From the NCBI GenBank assembly GCA_016929635.1, contig JAFGIL010000071.1:1-38854 (forward strand): a stretch of 38,854 nt of DNA, read 5' to 3'. The notes under the pieces were generated by a model. The model was not told where the DNA came from and ran no database searches. It was given only the letters and a program-made list of their open reading frames with translations. The stretch comes from Endomicrobiales bacterium (GTDB lineage: Bacteria; Elusimicrobiota; Endomicrobiia; Endomicrobiales; JAFGIL01). Both the position numbers and the translations under genes were made by a program. Positions 24,826-33,469 of the stretch are shown in pieces. Numbering within the stretch: the first letter of the stretch is position 1; every line of letters starts with the position of its first letter.

Positions 24826-25848
24826 TTAGAAATGTTGAAAACCGGCAGTTTTTATACTCTGCTTCCTGCCCTTAAAATAATATGAGACCCCTTTGCCTTT
24901 TACTATTTCACCTACGGGGGTTAAATTAGGCAATAACTTGTTAATCCGGGACACATCCCCTGGGGATATCGTGAATACGAGCTCATACTCCTCTCCGCCG
25001 GATAAAGCTAATTTTTTTGGGTTAATCTCAGGGCTTTTTAAAGCCAGCTTCCTCAATGGCCCTGAAACTGGAATTTTATCAATATTAATTTTTGCCCCTG
25101 CATTGCTCTGCTGGGCAATAAACTTCACAGATGCGTTAAGCCCGTCAGATGAATCTATCATGCTTGTTACCAAACCTGATTGAGCTAGCCTCTTAGCTTC
25201 AAACAATCTGGGTTTTGGATATATGTGTTTATTAACCAAATATTTCTCGAAACCTATACGCGGTTTTATCCCGTTTTGCAGTAAAAAAAGCCCCGCGGCC
25301 GAATCGCCGTACGTGCCTGTGGCCATGATAATATCGCCGGGTTTTGCTCCGGAACGGGTGATGAGATACTTCTTTTTTATCTTACCTATCAACGTAACGG
25401 AAATTACAATATCTTTCCTTGAAGATACCGTATCGCCTCCGATGATATGCAAGGAGTACTTATCAGCTATGCCCAGCATGCCTTTATATAACTGCCTTAC
25501 AAAATCCAGCGATGTATGTTTCGGTAAAGCTATTCCAACTAGCGCATAAAGAGGCACGCACCAGCCCATAGCAGCCAGGTCGCTCAAATTAACAGCCATG
25601 GCTTTATATCCCAGCTGCCGGGGCGTTATGTAACCCAGCTTGAAATGTATATTCTCAACCAATACGTCTTTGGTACATACCAATAAAAAATCCGAGGATG
25701 TTTTAGCTACAAAAGCATCATCGCCCGGACCGACGAGTATAGGGAATTTATTCTTATTCTTTGGAAATATTTTCTTTCTAATTTCTTCTACTAAACCAAA
25801 TTCCCCGATATCTCCTAAATTCAATGATTCATTTTTTTTAGCCTGCAC
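24826..25848 (-). CDS. thiL: Thiamine-monophosphate kinase
   Basis: 340 residues from a GTG start; AAGGA (complement 25857-25861) lies 8 nt upstream and the next residues match the family N-terminus (GEFGLVEEIRKK). It phosphorylates thiamine monophosphate to the diphosphate cofactor. Motifs: GPGDDAFV, the metal/ATP-binding NLSDLAAMG, GGDTV, MATGTYGDS and SDGL (SMIDSSDGLNAS), then GGEEYELVF. This is the PurM/HypE fold. Neighbours are a small membrane protein upstream and tsaE downstream. Confidence 0.95.
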   Translation of the reverse strand: MQAKKNESLNLGDIGEFGLVEEIRKKIFPKNKNKFPILVGPGDDAFVAKTSSDFLLVCTKDVLVENIHFKLGYITPRQLGYKAMAVNLSDLAAMGWCVPLYALVGIALPKHTSLDFVRQLYKGMLGIADKYSLHIIGGDTVSSRKDIVISVTLIGKIKKKYLITRSGAKPGDIIMATGTYGDSAAGLFLLQNGIKPRIGFEKYLVNKHIYPKPRLFEAKRLAQSGLVTSMIDSSDGLNASVKFIAQQSNAGAKINIDKIPVSGPLRKLALKSPEINPKKLALSGGEEYELVFTISPGDVSRINKLLPNLTPVGEIVKGKGVSYYFKGRKQSIKTAGFQHF

Positions 25849-25869
25849 TTGGTTTTTCCTTAAAAGCTT

Positions 25870-26088
25870 CTAAGAACCAGGATTATCGTCTTCTTTCTGT
25901 TCGCCGGTTTCCTTGGATTCAAGTGAATCCGCAATGGATGTAATTCCTGCTATCATGGCAATAAATCCCCCGCAGACAAACATAAAAGGTATTAATCCTT
26001 TAATGACATTTAGAAAATCCGGCCACCACACAACAACTCCCCATAATCCTAAAACTATAAACATTAAACCAAAAATAACTGCCAACAT
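25870..26088 (-). CDS. Small two-helix membrane protein
   Basis: 72 residues. Helix 1 at about 2-24 (VIFGLMFIVLGLWGVVVWW) and helix 2 at about 29-50, then an acidic tail (KETGEQKEDD). A strong ribosome site (AGGAGGT, complement 26096-26102) lies 7 nt before the ATG, so I take it as a real gene. Function unrecognised. It sits between the M20 hydrolase and thiL in the same direction. Confidence 0.7.
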   Translation of the reverse strand: MLAVIFGLMFIVLGLWGVVVWWPDFLNVIKGLIPFMFVCGGFIAMIAGITSIADSLESKETGEQKEDDNPGS

Positions 26089-26124
26089 CTATATTACCTC
26101 CTGTAAAAATATTTCTAAAATTTT

Positions 26125-27282
26125 CTAGGAATGTAAAAATTTCTCAGCAATCCTAAGCAGCAATCCAGCGCCCTTCGGCAGGGCATTTTCATCAATATCG
26201 AATCTCTCGTGATGCCAGGGATACACCTTGCCTTTTCCTGTGCCGATATATATAAAACAACCGGGAACATAGCGTAAATATTCGGCAAAGTCCTCTCCTC
26301 CCATGGAAGGTTTTTCAAGTAATTTAACCCTCGATTTACCAAGGAAATCCACACCGGCATCATAACAAAGCTTTAAAATATTATCTGAATTTCTTAACGG
26401 ATATCCGAGCACTTCATAATCCAGCTTATACGAAGCTCCGTAAGCCCTGGCTATACTGCTTATTTTTTTCTCTATTAACCCCGGTATCCTGGAATGCAGA
26501 TTTTTGCCCAAAGTGCGGACGGTTCCTGTCATCTTTACTTTATTGCATAAGACATTGAATCTTTCCCCGCCTTCAATGGTTCCTACGGATATTACAACCG
26601 GCTCGACAGGATCAATCTCACGAGAAACCAATGTCTGAAGAGAATTTATAACTTGCGAAGATATAACAATCGCATCTTTGCCCATGTGGGGATAAGCTCC
26701 GTGTCCGCCCTCACCTAAAATTTCTATAGTAAATTTATCTGTAGCTGCCATCATTGCGCCTCTTTTTAAGCCAAGGGTTCCTGAAGAAAGCCAGGGGCAC
26801 ACATGAACACCTACTATGGCGTTTACCTGCGGTTTTTTTAACACCCCTCCTTTTATCAGATTTGTTGCACCTTCGGAAGACTCCTCGTTGGGCTGGAATA
26901 TAAACTTAACGCTTCCGGATAGATGTTTTCTTTTTTCAGAAAGGAGTATTGCTGACCCCAAAACAATCGTAGTGTTTGCGTCATGTCCGCATGCATGCAT
27001 TATGCCTTTTCTTTTGGATTTATATTTCTTATTCGTCTTTTCCTGTATAGGCAAAGCATCAATGTCCGCACGTAAAGCCATGCATTTGCCGCCCGAACCC
27101 GGTTTTTCCCCTTTTAATAATCCTACAACTCCTGTTTTTGATATACGATAAGTTTTGATTTTTAATCCTTTAAGGGTTTTTTCTATAAAATCCGAGGTTT
27201 TAAACTCATGATTTCCGAGTTCTGGAAACTCATGTATTCTTCTTCTTATTTTTATCAATTTCTGCTTCAATCTATTATTCAT
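26125..27282 (-). CDS. M20 family amidohydrolase
   Basis: 385 residues, M20D type (amino-acid N-acyl hydrolases such as IAA-amino acid hydrolase and N-acetyl-diaminopimelate deacetylase). Metal ligands: Cys and His in MHACGHD, Glu in NEESSEG, His in VGVHVCP and a late His in PWHHERFD. The lid/dimer domain starts at ILGEGGHGAYPH. The true substrate is unknown; diaminopimelate or general N-acyl amino acids are options. It overlaps nnrD by 8 bp. Confidence 0.9.
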   Translation of the reverse strand: MNNRLKQKLIKIRRRIHEFPELGNHEFKTSDFIEKTLKGLKIKTYRISKTGVVGLLKGEKPGSGGKCMALRADIDALPIQEKTNKKYKSKRKGIMHACGHDANTTIVLGSAILLSEKRKHLSGSVKFIFQPNEESSEGATNLIKGGVLKKPQVNAIVGVHVCPWLSSGTLGLKRGAMMAATDKFTIEILGEGGHGAYPHMGKDAIVISSQVINSLQTLVSREIDPVEPVVISVGTIEGGERFNVLCNKVKMTGTVRTLGKNLHSRIPGLIEKKISSIARAYGASYKLDYEVLGYPLRNSDNILKLCYDAGVDFLGKSRVKLLEKPSMGGEDFAEYLRYVPGCFIYIGTGKGKVYPWHHERFDIDENALPKGAGLLLRIAEKFLHS

Positions 27283-28189
27283 TAAAAACTCTCTTTAACG
27301 CCTTTGGTATATACTCCGCTATATCTCCGGCTAATAATCCCTGTTCGGTCACTGTTTTTGCAGCTATGTCACCCGCTAACCCGTGGATGTATACTCCTGC
27401 TAATGCCGCATTAAGGGCTCTTGGCTCTTTAACCTGCATATACAAAGAAGCTATCATACCGCTTAAAACATCCCCGCATCCGCCGGTCGACATTCCGGGA
27501 TTTCCTGTAGTATTAACAAAAACCCTTTTTCCATCCGTTACAACCGTTTTATAACCTTTTAAAACACAAACTAAACTGTTTTTAGCAGCAACATCCCTTG
27601 CGATTTCCATCCTGTTGTTTTGAACCTTTCCGGCTGAGATATTCAACAGACGGCCTAATTCCCCTGGATGAGGTGTTATTATCAATTCGGATTTTATATT
27701 TCTAAAACCCTTAATTTCAGGCTTTTTGCTGCCGGATGCTTTCGAGAAGACATTAAGAGCATCTGCATCCAGCACTACAGCTAAATTCAGATTCCTTATA
27801 ATATTTTTCACGAAGGCTTCTGTATCGCTGTTTATACCTATGCCTGGGCCAAGAACCGTAGATGTTATCTTTCTTTTTTTTACAAAATCAAAAACTTTAC
27901 CCGCAGCAGATCTTCTAAAAGTACCTCTTTTATTTTCAGGCAAAGCTAAAGTCATTGCTTCAGGCCTTACCCGTTTGGCAGCTATGCTTTGCTGTCTTTC
28001 GGGAACACCTAATGTTACCAATCCGGCGCCTGAACGCAGGGCGCCATTGCACGATAAAACAGATGCGCCGGTCATTCCCCTTGACCCGGCCAGCACTAAA
28101 ACATGGCCGTAACTGCCTTTGTGGGAATTTTTTTTCCTTGGCATAATCAAAGATCTGATCAATTTTGAAGTCAATCGTTTTGGTTTCAT
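27275..28189 (-). CDS. nnrD: ADP-dependent NAD(P)H-hydrate dehydratase
   Basis: 304 residues. Repairs hydrated NAD(P)H (S-NADHX) using ADP. Ribokinase-like fold with SYGHVLVLAGSRGMTGA, ITPHPGELGRLL and the NPGMSTGGCGDVLSG active-site loop containing the catalytic Asp. Only this domain is present; the NnrE epimerase usually fused at the N-terminus is missing and not seen in the window. It follows acpS by 3 bp. Confidence 0.93.
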   Translation of the reverse strand: MKPKRLTSKLIRSLIMPRKKNSHKGSYGHVLVLAGSRGMTGASVLSCNGALRSGAGLVTLGVPERQQSIAAKRVRPEAMTLALPENKRGTFRRSAAGKVFDFVKKRKITSTVLGPGIGINSDTEAFVKNIIRNLNLAVVLDADALNVFSKASGSKKPEIKGFRNIKSELIITPHPGELGRLLNISAGKVQNNRMEIARDVAAKNSLVCVLKGYKTVVTDGKRVFVNTTGNPGMSTGGCGDVLSGMIASLYMQVKEPRALNAALAGVYIHGLAGDIAAKTVTEQGLLAGDIAEYIPKALKRVFNE

Positions 28190-28192
28190 TTC

Positions 28193-28522
28193 TTACTTTA
28201 CTACTGCGACAGCAACCGCATAATCGGAAGTATGCGACAGTGAAATATCAATATTCTTCTTTCTTTTGCCTTTAATAACAGCCTGGGGTTTTCCGCTCGG
28301 CAGATTCATTACACCTATGTCTTTATGGGTTATACTTTTGTCATTAAAAGCCTTCCAGACAGCCTCTTTCGTTGCAAACCTCACTGCAAAATGCTGGCCG
28401 GCGTTTTTTTTGGAAATGCAGTATTTAACTTCCTGGGGAGTATAAACTCTTTCTAAAAAACGTTTGTTCTTGACTAACTTATCTATACGCTTGACTTCAA
28501 CTATATCTATACCGACTTTCAT
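28193..28522 (-). CDS. acpS: Holo-[acyl-carrier-protein] synthase
   Basis: 109 residues. Transfers 4'-phosphopantetheine from CoA to acyl carrier protein. Start at the ATG at 28522 (MKVGIDIVEV), the family-typical N-terminus; the in-frame TTG at 28549 lies in a repeat and is rejected. Magnesium ligands: Asp in GIDIVEVKRI and Glu in FATKEAVWKA. The GIDI start, short length and ISLSHTSDYAVA end are diagnostic. The upstream sequence contains GGGATT rather than a good SD, supplied by an AT-rich repeat element. It is the next gene after glmS. Confidence 0.93.
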   Translation of the reverse strand: MKVGIDIVEVKRIDKLVKNKRFLERVYTPQEVKYCISKKNAGQHFAVRFATKEAVWKAFNDKSITHKDIGVMNLPSGKPQAVIKGKRKKNIDISLSHTSDYAVAVAVVK

Positions 28523-28525
28523 ATT

Positions 28526-28579
28526 AAATCCCAAATCTAAAAAAATCAATTTGTCATTTGGATTTTGTCATTTGTCATT
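28526..28579. repeat. AT-rich intergenic repeat with TTTGTCATT units
   Basis: Between glmS and acpS. TTTGTCATT occurs three times (28550-28558, 28564-28572, 28571-28579, the last two sharing two bases). CCAAAT at 28531-28536 can pair with ATTTGG at 28556-28561. The AAATCCCAAAT edge that touches the acpS start is also found at the edge of the 34679-34805 element next to folP, so the two look related. Confidence 0.6.
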
Positions 28580-28580
28580 A

Positions 28581-30413
28581 TTATTCTACTGTTACTGATT
28601 TTGCCAGATTCCTCGGCTGATCTACATCACACCCCAGAAACACAGCCATATAATATGCAAAAAGCTGCATAGGAATAACGTTTAAAAGCGGCGAAAATAA
28701 TTCGTCTAAATGAGGTAAATATATTTGATGTTCGGTTTTTGCTTTTATTTCCTTATCCCCTTCTGTTGCTAAAGCTATAATAGTCCCTCCGCGCGCCCTT
28801 GCTTCCTCTATATTGCTCAATACCTTTTCATATATCTTGCTCCGGGTTGCAATTACCATAACAGGCATGTCTTCATCTATCAATGCAATAGGCCCGTGCT
28901 TCATCTCGCCCGCAGGATATCCTTCAGCATGGATATATGATATTTCCTTTAATTTCAATGCGCCTTCAAGGGCAATAGGATAGTTTAAGTTGCGTCCCAG
29001 GTACAAAAAATCCCTTTTTGCAGTGAACTCCTTTGCAAGGGAGCTTATCTCCTTGTCTTTTTTCAGTATCTCGCTGACCTTTGACGGCACTTCCCAGAAA
29101 TTATCTATAATTTCCTTGCGCTTTTTAGCAGTAAGTGTTTTTCTTTTTATTGCCCAATCCAGCGCCAACAAGTATAATACTGTCAGCTGGCCTGTAAAAG
29201 CTTTTGTGGATGCAACTCCAATCTCAGGCCCGCATCGTGTATATAGCACATTGTCAGCTTCCCTGCTTGCGGTCGATCCCATAACATTGCAGATGGCCAA
29301 AGTATTACATTTATTCTTTTTTGCCAGGCGCAATGCGGCGATAGTATCAGCCGTTTCTCCTGACTGGGAGATAATTATTGTTAAGGCATTCCTGTCCAGC
29401 ACAGGGCACCTGTATCTGAACTCAGATGCGATATCAACTTCCGCCGGGATCAAAGAGAGATTTTCAAAAAGAAATTTTCCTACCAGTCCCGCGTGATAAG
29501 AGGTGCCGCATGCAACTATGTAGATTTTGGACATACTCTTAAGAAACGAATCCGCTATCTTTATTTCCTCTTTCAGATAGGTTACCCCTTTTTCCGGGTT
29601 TAACCTTCCAAGGAACGTTTCTCTGATTGCCTGCGGCTGTTCGTATATTTCTTTAAGCATAAAATGCTTAAATCCTCCCTTTTCGGCCTGCACCCTGTCC
29701 CACGTGATATTTTTTACCTGCCTTTTTACCTCTTTTTTCTTTTTATCAAAGATCCGCACTTTATTTCTTCGGAGTTCGGCAATATCTCCCTCTTCGAGAA
29801 ATATCATCTTTCTTGTATAAGGCAGAAGCGCAGGAATGTCGGACGCAATAAAATTCTCGTCCTCACCCAGCCCTATAATTAAAGGGGCATCCTGCCTTGC
29901 GGCTATAATATGATCCGGATCGTCTGTGCATATAACACCTAAGGCATATGCGCCTCTTACCTCGGATAAAGCTTTCTGTGTGGCATTCAGCAGATTCCCC
30001 GAAAAATGTTTTTCTATCAGGTGGACTATAATTTCCGTATCAGTTTCGGATTTGAACCTATGGCCGCCGGAAATTAATTTATTTTTCAGCTCCAGATAAT
30101 TCTCTATTATCCCGTTATGCACAACAACAATTTTATCTTTGCAATCCGTGTGAGGGTGGGCGTTTTCTTCGCAAGGCCTTCCGTGGGTTGCCCAGCGCGT
30201 ATGTCCTATACCTATACTGCCTTTTAAGGGCCTGCTCTCCAGAACCTTATTCAGCTGATTCAGCTTGCCAACGCTTCTTCTTATCTCTAATTTTCCATTT
30301 AATACAACAGCTATTCCTGCCGAGTCATACCCGCGGTATTCCAGGCGGTGCAAACCGTCGAGTATAACCTCACCCGCAGATTTTGAACCAATGTAACCTA
30401 CTATTCCACACAT
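28581..30413 (-). CDS. glmS: Glutamine-fructose-6-phosphate aminotransferase (isomerizing)
   Basis: 610 residues, full length. Makes glucosamine-6-phosphate from fructose-6-phosphate and glutamine, the first step to UDP-GlcNAc. N-terminal glutaminase with nucleophile Cys2 (MCGIVGYIG), HTRWATHG and the later ENAHPH. Two SIS isomerase domains at about 290-600 with ACGTSYHAG and SQSGETADT. The C-terminus ends AKSVTVE, as in characterised GlmS. No upstream glmS ribozyme is visible, since only 13 bp separate it from pdxJ. glmM lies in the same run. Confidence 0.97.
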   Translation of the reverse strand: MCGIVGYIGSKSAGEVILDGLHRLEYRGYDSAGIAVVLNGKLEIRRSVGKLNQLNKVLESRPLKGSIGIGHTRWATHGRPCEENAHPHTDCKDKIVVVHNGIIENYLELKNKLISGGHRFKSETDTEIIVHLIEKHFSGNLLNATQKALSEVRGAYALGVICTDDPDHIIAARQDAPLIIGLGEDENFIASDIPALLPYTRKMIFLEEGDIAELRRNKVRIFDKKKKEVKRQVKNITWDRVQAEKGGFKHFMLKEIYEQPQAIRETFLGRLNPEKGVTYLKEEIKIADSFLKSMSKIYIVACGTSYHAGLVGKFLFENLSLIPAEVDIASEFRYRCPVLDRNALTIIISQSGETADTIAALRLAKKNKCNTLAICNVMGSTASREADNVLYTRCGPEIGVASTKAFTGQLTVLYLLALDWAIKRKTLTAKKRKEIIDNFWEVPSKVSEILKKDKEISSLAKEFTAKRDFLYLGRNLNYPIALEGALKLKEISYIHAEGYPAGEMKHGPIALIDEDMPVMVIATRSKIYEKVLSNIEEARARGGTIIALATEGDKEIKAKTEHQIYLPHLDELFSPLLNVIPMQLFAYYMAVFLGCDVDQPRNLAKSVTVE

Positions 30414-30426
30414 ATTCTTTCCTCTT

Positions 30427-31176
30427 TTAAACCGTAACCAGCTTTCTCATTTCTTTTACTGCAGCCTTAAGCCCGACGAAAGCTGCATGAGCAATAATTG
30501 AAAACCCTATATTTAATTCGTTCATCCCTTTTATTTTGGCAACAGGAACTACATTTTTATAATCAAGGCCGTGCCCCGCATTTAATATTAATCCCAGACT
30601 GCAAGCTAAATTCCCCGCTTTTTCCAGCCGCAGAAACTCCTGTTTTATTCTGTTTTTATCGGATGGATTCAATTTAAACACCCCGGCATAAGCCCCGGTG
30701 TGAAGCTCTATGCAGTCAGCTTTTATATCCGATGCGGCTTTAATCTGGTTTTCCTCCGGATCAATAAAAATACTGACTTTTATGCCTTTTTTTTTCAATT
30801 TTTCAACCACGGAAGCAATAGCATCCTTCTGGCTTAAAATATCCAGCCCGCCCTCGGTAGTAAGCTCTTCTCTCTTTTCCGGTACAAGGCAAACATAATC
30901 CGGCTTAACATCAGCTGCAATATCAACAATCTCTTTTGCAATCGACATCTCAAGATTGAGTTTGGTTTTTATTGACTTCTTTAAGGAACGAACGTCCTCG
31001 TCCTGAATATGGCGCCTGTCTTCCCTTAAATGCACTGTAATGCTGTCTGCTCCGGCTGACTCGCAAACGGAAGCTGCCCGGACTATATCCGGCTCTTTTT
31101 CGCGCCTTGCCTGCCTGATTGTTGCAATATGATCAATGTTGACTCCTAATTTTGGCATCCCCACCCCGGTTTTCAT
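30427..31176 (-). CDS. pdxJ: Pyridoxine 5'-phosphate synthase
   Basis: 249 residues. Condenses 1-deoxyxylulose-5-phosphate with 3-amino-2-oxopropyl phosphate in the DXP-dependent vitamin B6 route. The TIM barrel starts with LGVNIDHIATIRQARR; active-site signatures include SITVHLREDRRHI, the Glu in CLVPEKREELTTEGG, and ELHTGAYA. The annotated ATG overlaps the glmM stop (ATGA). A second ATG six codons in (31158) with a GGGGTGGGG stretch just before it is an alternative start. Presence implies the DXP B6 pathway, though other pdx genes are outside the window. Confidence 0.95.
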   Translation of the reverse strand: MKTGVGMPKLGVNIDHIATIRQARREKEPDIVRAASVCESAGADSITVHLREDRRHIQDEDVRSLKKSIKTKLNLEMSIAKEIVDIAADVKPDYVCLVPEKREELTTEGGLDILSQKDAIASVVEKLKKKGIKVSIFIDPEENQIKAASDIKADCIELHTGAYAGVFKLNPSDKNRIKQEFLRLEKAGNLACSLGLILNAGHGLDYKNVVPVAKIKGMNELNIGFSIIAHAAFVGLKAAVKEMRKLVTV

Positions 31177-32543
31177 GCATATGAATTGCTGATTTCTCTT
31201 TTAGCAACATCAACTATTTCTTTTGCCATGCTGGCAATTGTCTTTTTATCTGTTCCTTCTATCATTACACGCAATAAATTCTCGGTTCCTGAATATCTAA
31301 CCAGTATCCTTCCTTCGGAATTAAGTTTGTTCTGTGCGTTTTTAATAATTTTTGAGGTATTGGGCAGTGAATCAATCGGTACTTTTTTATCAACGGCAGT
31401 GTTTAACAGAATCTGGGGGTATTTTTTCATTTTTTGCGACAACACTGACAGCGGCTGGTTCGTTTCCTTCATAACAGCCAGCATCTGAAGCGCGGTTAAT
31501 ATACCGTCTCCTGTTGGAAGATGATCCTTCAAAATTACATGGCCGGATTGTTCTCCGCCAAGGACAGCCCCTCTTTTCAACATCTCTTCATACACATACC
31601 TGTCTCCGACTTTTGTCTGTAATACTTTTATACCTTCAGATTCCATTGCTCTGAATAATCCCAGATTGGCCATAACCGTAGTTACCAGCAGGTTATGCCT
31701 TAACATGCTCTTTTTCTTGAAAAAACTCGACATAATCGCCAAAAGGTAATCCCCGTCCCTGACGGTTCCTTTTTCATCTACAAAAATAGCCCTGTCTCCG
31801 TCCCCGTCAAAAGCGATGCCGCAGTCAGCACCGTATTTTTTTACGCTTTCGGATAAAATTTCTGGGTGTAAAGAGCCGCAGTCTTTATTTATATTCTTGC
31901 CGTTAGGATGGACGTTTATCTGTACAACCTTGGCCCCCAGAGAAAATAACACTTCCGGGGCTATTTTATATGTTGCCCCGTTAGCACAATCTATAACCAG
32001 GGTAAACCCTTTTAAATCCGACCCCTTGGGGAAAACGCTTTTGAGAAAATCCTCATACTCACGGGCCAAACCGTATTTAAGCTGTACTTTATTTTTGCTG
32101 AAAGCCTTTTTTGTCCTTTTATTAAAGGAATATTTTTCAATCTGGGTTTCTATTTTATGTTCAATTAAATCGGAGAGTTTAACCCCCTGATGGCTGAAAA
32201 ACTTTATACCGTTATACTGGTAAGGGTTATGCGAAGCAGAAACAACTATTCCGGTTAAAGCCGGATACTTTTTTACCAGATAAGCAATACCGGGTGTTGT
32301 AATGACCCCCACGTCCCACACGTCCAATTCGTTTGAGAGCAGGCCCTTCTTTAGATTTACAACTATGTTTATCCCGGATTCTCTTGTATCTCTGCCGATA
32401 ATAACCGGATGGCCCTTTGATTTTTTGGTTTTTAAAACATGGGCGGCTGATAATCCTATCTTCTTTACGGTCTCGGGATCCAAAGGAAACTCATAAGCCA
32501 AACCGCGGATACCGTCGGTCCCAAAAAGTTTACGATTCGTCAT
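31173..32543 (-). CDS. glmM: Phosphoglucosamine mutase
   Basis: 456 residues. Interconverts glucosamine-6-phosphate and glucosamine-1-phosphate on the UDP-GlcNAc route. Seen: FGTDGIRG near the N-terminus, phospho-Ser104 in VSASHNPYQYNG, the metal loop FDGDGDR, GGEQSGH substrate loop and RYSGTENLLRVM phosphate-binding end. An AAAGGGAT ribosome site precedes the ATG. Upstream are a micropeptide gene (10 nt away) and cdaA, the classic cdaA-cdaR-glmM context in which GlmM can also restrain c-di-AMP synthesis. Confidence 0.96.
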   Translation of the reverse strand: MTNRKLFGTDGIRGLAYEFPLDPETVKKIGLSAAHVLKTKKSKGHPVIIGRDTRESGINIVVNLKKGLLSNELDVWDVGVITTPGIAYLVKKYPALTGIVVSASHNPYQYNGIKFFSHQGVKLSDLIEHKIETQIEKYSFNKRTKKAFSKNKVQLKYGLAREYEDFLKSVFPKGSDLKGFTLVIDCANGATYKIAPEVLFSLGAKVVQINVHPNGKNINKDCGSLHPEILSESVKKYGADCGIAFDGDGDRAIFVDEKGTVRDGDYLLAIMSSFFKKKSMLRHNLLVTTVMANLGLFRAMESEGIKVLQTKVGDRYVYEEMLKRGAVLGGEQSGHVILKDHLPTGDGILTALQMLAVMKETNQPLSVLSQKMKKYPQILLNTAVDKKVPIDSLPNTSKIIKNAQNKLNSEGRILVRYSGTENLLRVMIEGTDKKTIASMAKEIVDVAKREISNSYA

Positions 32544-32553
32544 TTTATCCCTT

Positions 32554-32664
32554 TCAAGTAAGAAAAAACCATAATATCAAAGCCAAAAACAAGGAAATCA
32601 GCTTCAACTGCCAGTTATTTCTTAACCTTTTTACAAATCTGATTATATATTTATTGTTAACCAT
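32554..32664 (-). CDS. CdaR(YbbR)-like transmembrane micropeptide, 36 residues
   Basis: Encodes a basic N-terminus (VKRLRNNW) then one hydrophobic helix (about 18-35) with the pattern NWQLKLISLFLALILWFF, which is the N-terminal signature of CdaR/YbbR proteins (NNW-x-LKLISL-x-LA-x-LW). A stop follows at once, so the usual periplasmic YbbR repeats are absent. The ATG at 32664 has AGGA (complement 32671-32674) 6 nt upstream. It lies 8 nt after the cdaA stop and 10 nt before glmM, the exact slot of cdaR. In Firmicutes CdaR binds and modulates CdaA through this region, so a minimal membrane regulator is plausible. A decayed remnant is the alternative. Confidence 0.6.
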   Translation of the reverse strand: MVNNKYIIRFVKRLRNNWQLKLISLFLALILWFFLT

Positions 32665-32670
32665 CTTGCT

Positions 32671-32674
32671 TCCT
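32671..32674 (-). promoter_or_regulatory. Ribosome binding site of the CdaR-like micropeptide
   Basis: AGGA on the minus strand, 6 nt before the ATG at 32664 and next to the cdaA stop codon. It supports translation of the 36-residue frame. Confidence 0.55.
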
Positions 32675-33452
32675 ACAGTAAAATCCTCTCGCCCTTCTGG
32701 CGATAAATGTTAAAGAGGTTCCTTCTCAACTCTTCCAGATTAACGTCACTCTCCAGCCTTCCTTTGCGGGCTACGGATACTTTGCCGGTCTCTTCGGAAA
32801 CCACAAGAACAATCGCATCAGAGACTTCGCTTAATCCGATAGACGCCCTGTGCCTGGTTCCCAATATTTCGGAAACTATCGGCTCGTGGCTTAAAGGAAG
32901 AATACAACCCGCAGCGATCAGCCTGTTATTCTGTATAATAACAGCTCCGTCATGCAGCGGGGCGCGCAGATTGAATATTGAAAGAATCAGTTCCTTGCTT
33001 ATCTGGGCATTAACGATTGTTCCTGTTTCTATGTAGGTTTTTAAACCTATGTCCTGCTCAAGAACAATAAGGGCTCCGTTTCTACGCTGGCTGCACTCTT
33101 TTAAAGCCTCAATAATCTCGTCGATGAAGTCCAGTTCCGAAGCCAAAATTATTTTTCCCCATCGGTGGCTTCCCAGCTGGGCAAGGGCTGAACGAATCTC
33201 GGGCTGGAACACAACAACCAGTATCACAACAGCCGCTATCCAAAACCTGTTTAGCAGCCAGTTCAATGTATTAAGATGTAAGACTTCTCTTGATAAAAAC
33301 GTTATTATTACAAGAGTCAATATCCCCAGAATAATCTGAACTGCCCTGGTACCTTTGATAAGCAAAAGCAGCCTGTAAAAAATATAAGCCACAATAAGTA
33401 TGTCTAAAACATGAACCAAATAATCTGTCCATAAAACTTTAATAAATTCCAT
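32673..33452 (-). CDS. cdaA: Diadenylate cyclase CdaA (c-di-AMP synthase)
   Basis: 259 residues. Condenses two ATP into c-di-AMP, a messenger for osmotic and cell-wall homeostasis. Three N-terminal membrane helices (about 13-33, 37-53, 66-82) followed by the DAC (DisA_N) domain with LHDGA (168-170) and RHR (200-202), both intact. Length and topology match CdaA rather than DisA. Followed by the CdaR-like micropeptide and glmM. folP lies 17 bp upstream. Confidence 0.95.
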   Translation of the reverse strand: MEFIKVLWTDYLVHVLDILIVAYIFYRLLLLIKGTRAVQIILGILTLVIITFLSREVLHLNTLNWLLNRFWIAAVVILVVVFQPEIRSALAQLGSHRWGKIILASELDFIDEIIEALKECSQRRNGALIVLEQDIGLKTYIETGTIVNAQISKELILSIFNLRAPLHDGAVIIQNNRLIAAGCILPLSHEPIVSEILGTRHRASIGLSEVSDAIVLVVSEETGKVSVARKGRLESDVNLEELRRNLFNIYRQKGERILL

Positions 33453-33469
33453 AAAAATTCCTTTAAAGC

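Noticed and set aside
28550-28579. Possible CRISPR-like repeat (three TTTGTCATT units)
   Set aside because: Units are 9 bp, spaced 5 bp apart or overlapping, with no spacers of normal length and no cas genes.
28990-29496. 168-codon frame opposite glmS
   Set aside because: Antisense shadow of a full-length conserved gene.
28581-30426. glmS ribozyme ahead of glmS
   Set aside because: Only 13 bp separate pdxJ and glmS, too short for the ribozyme.
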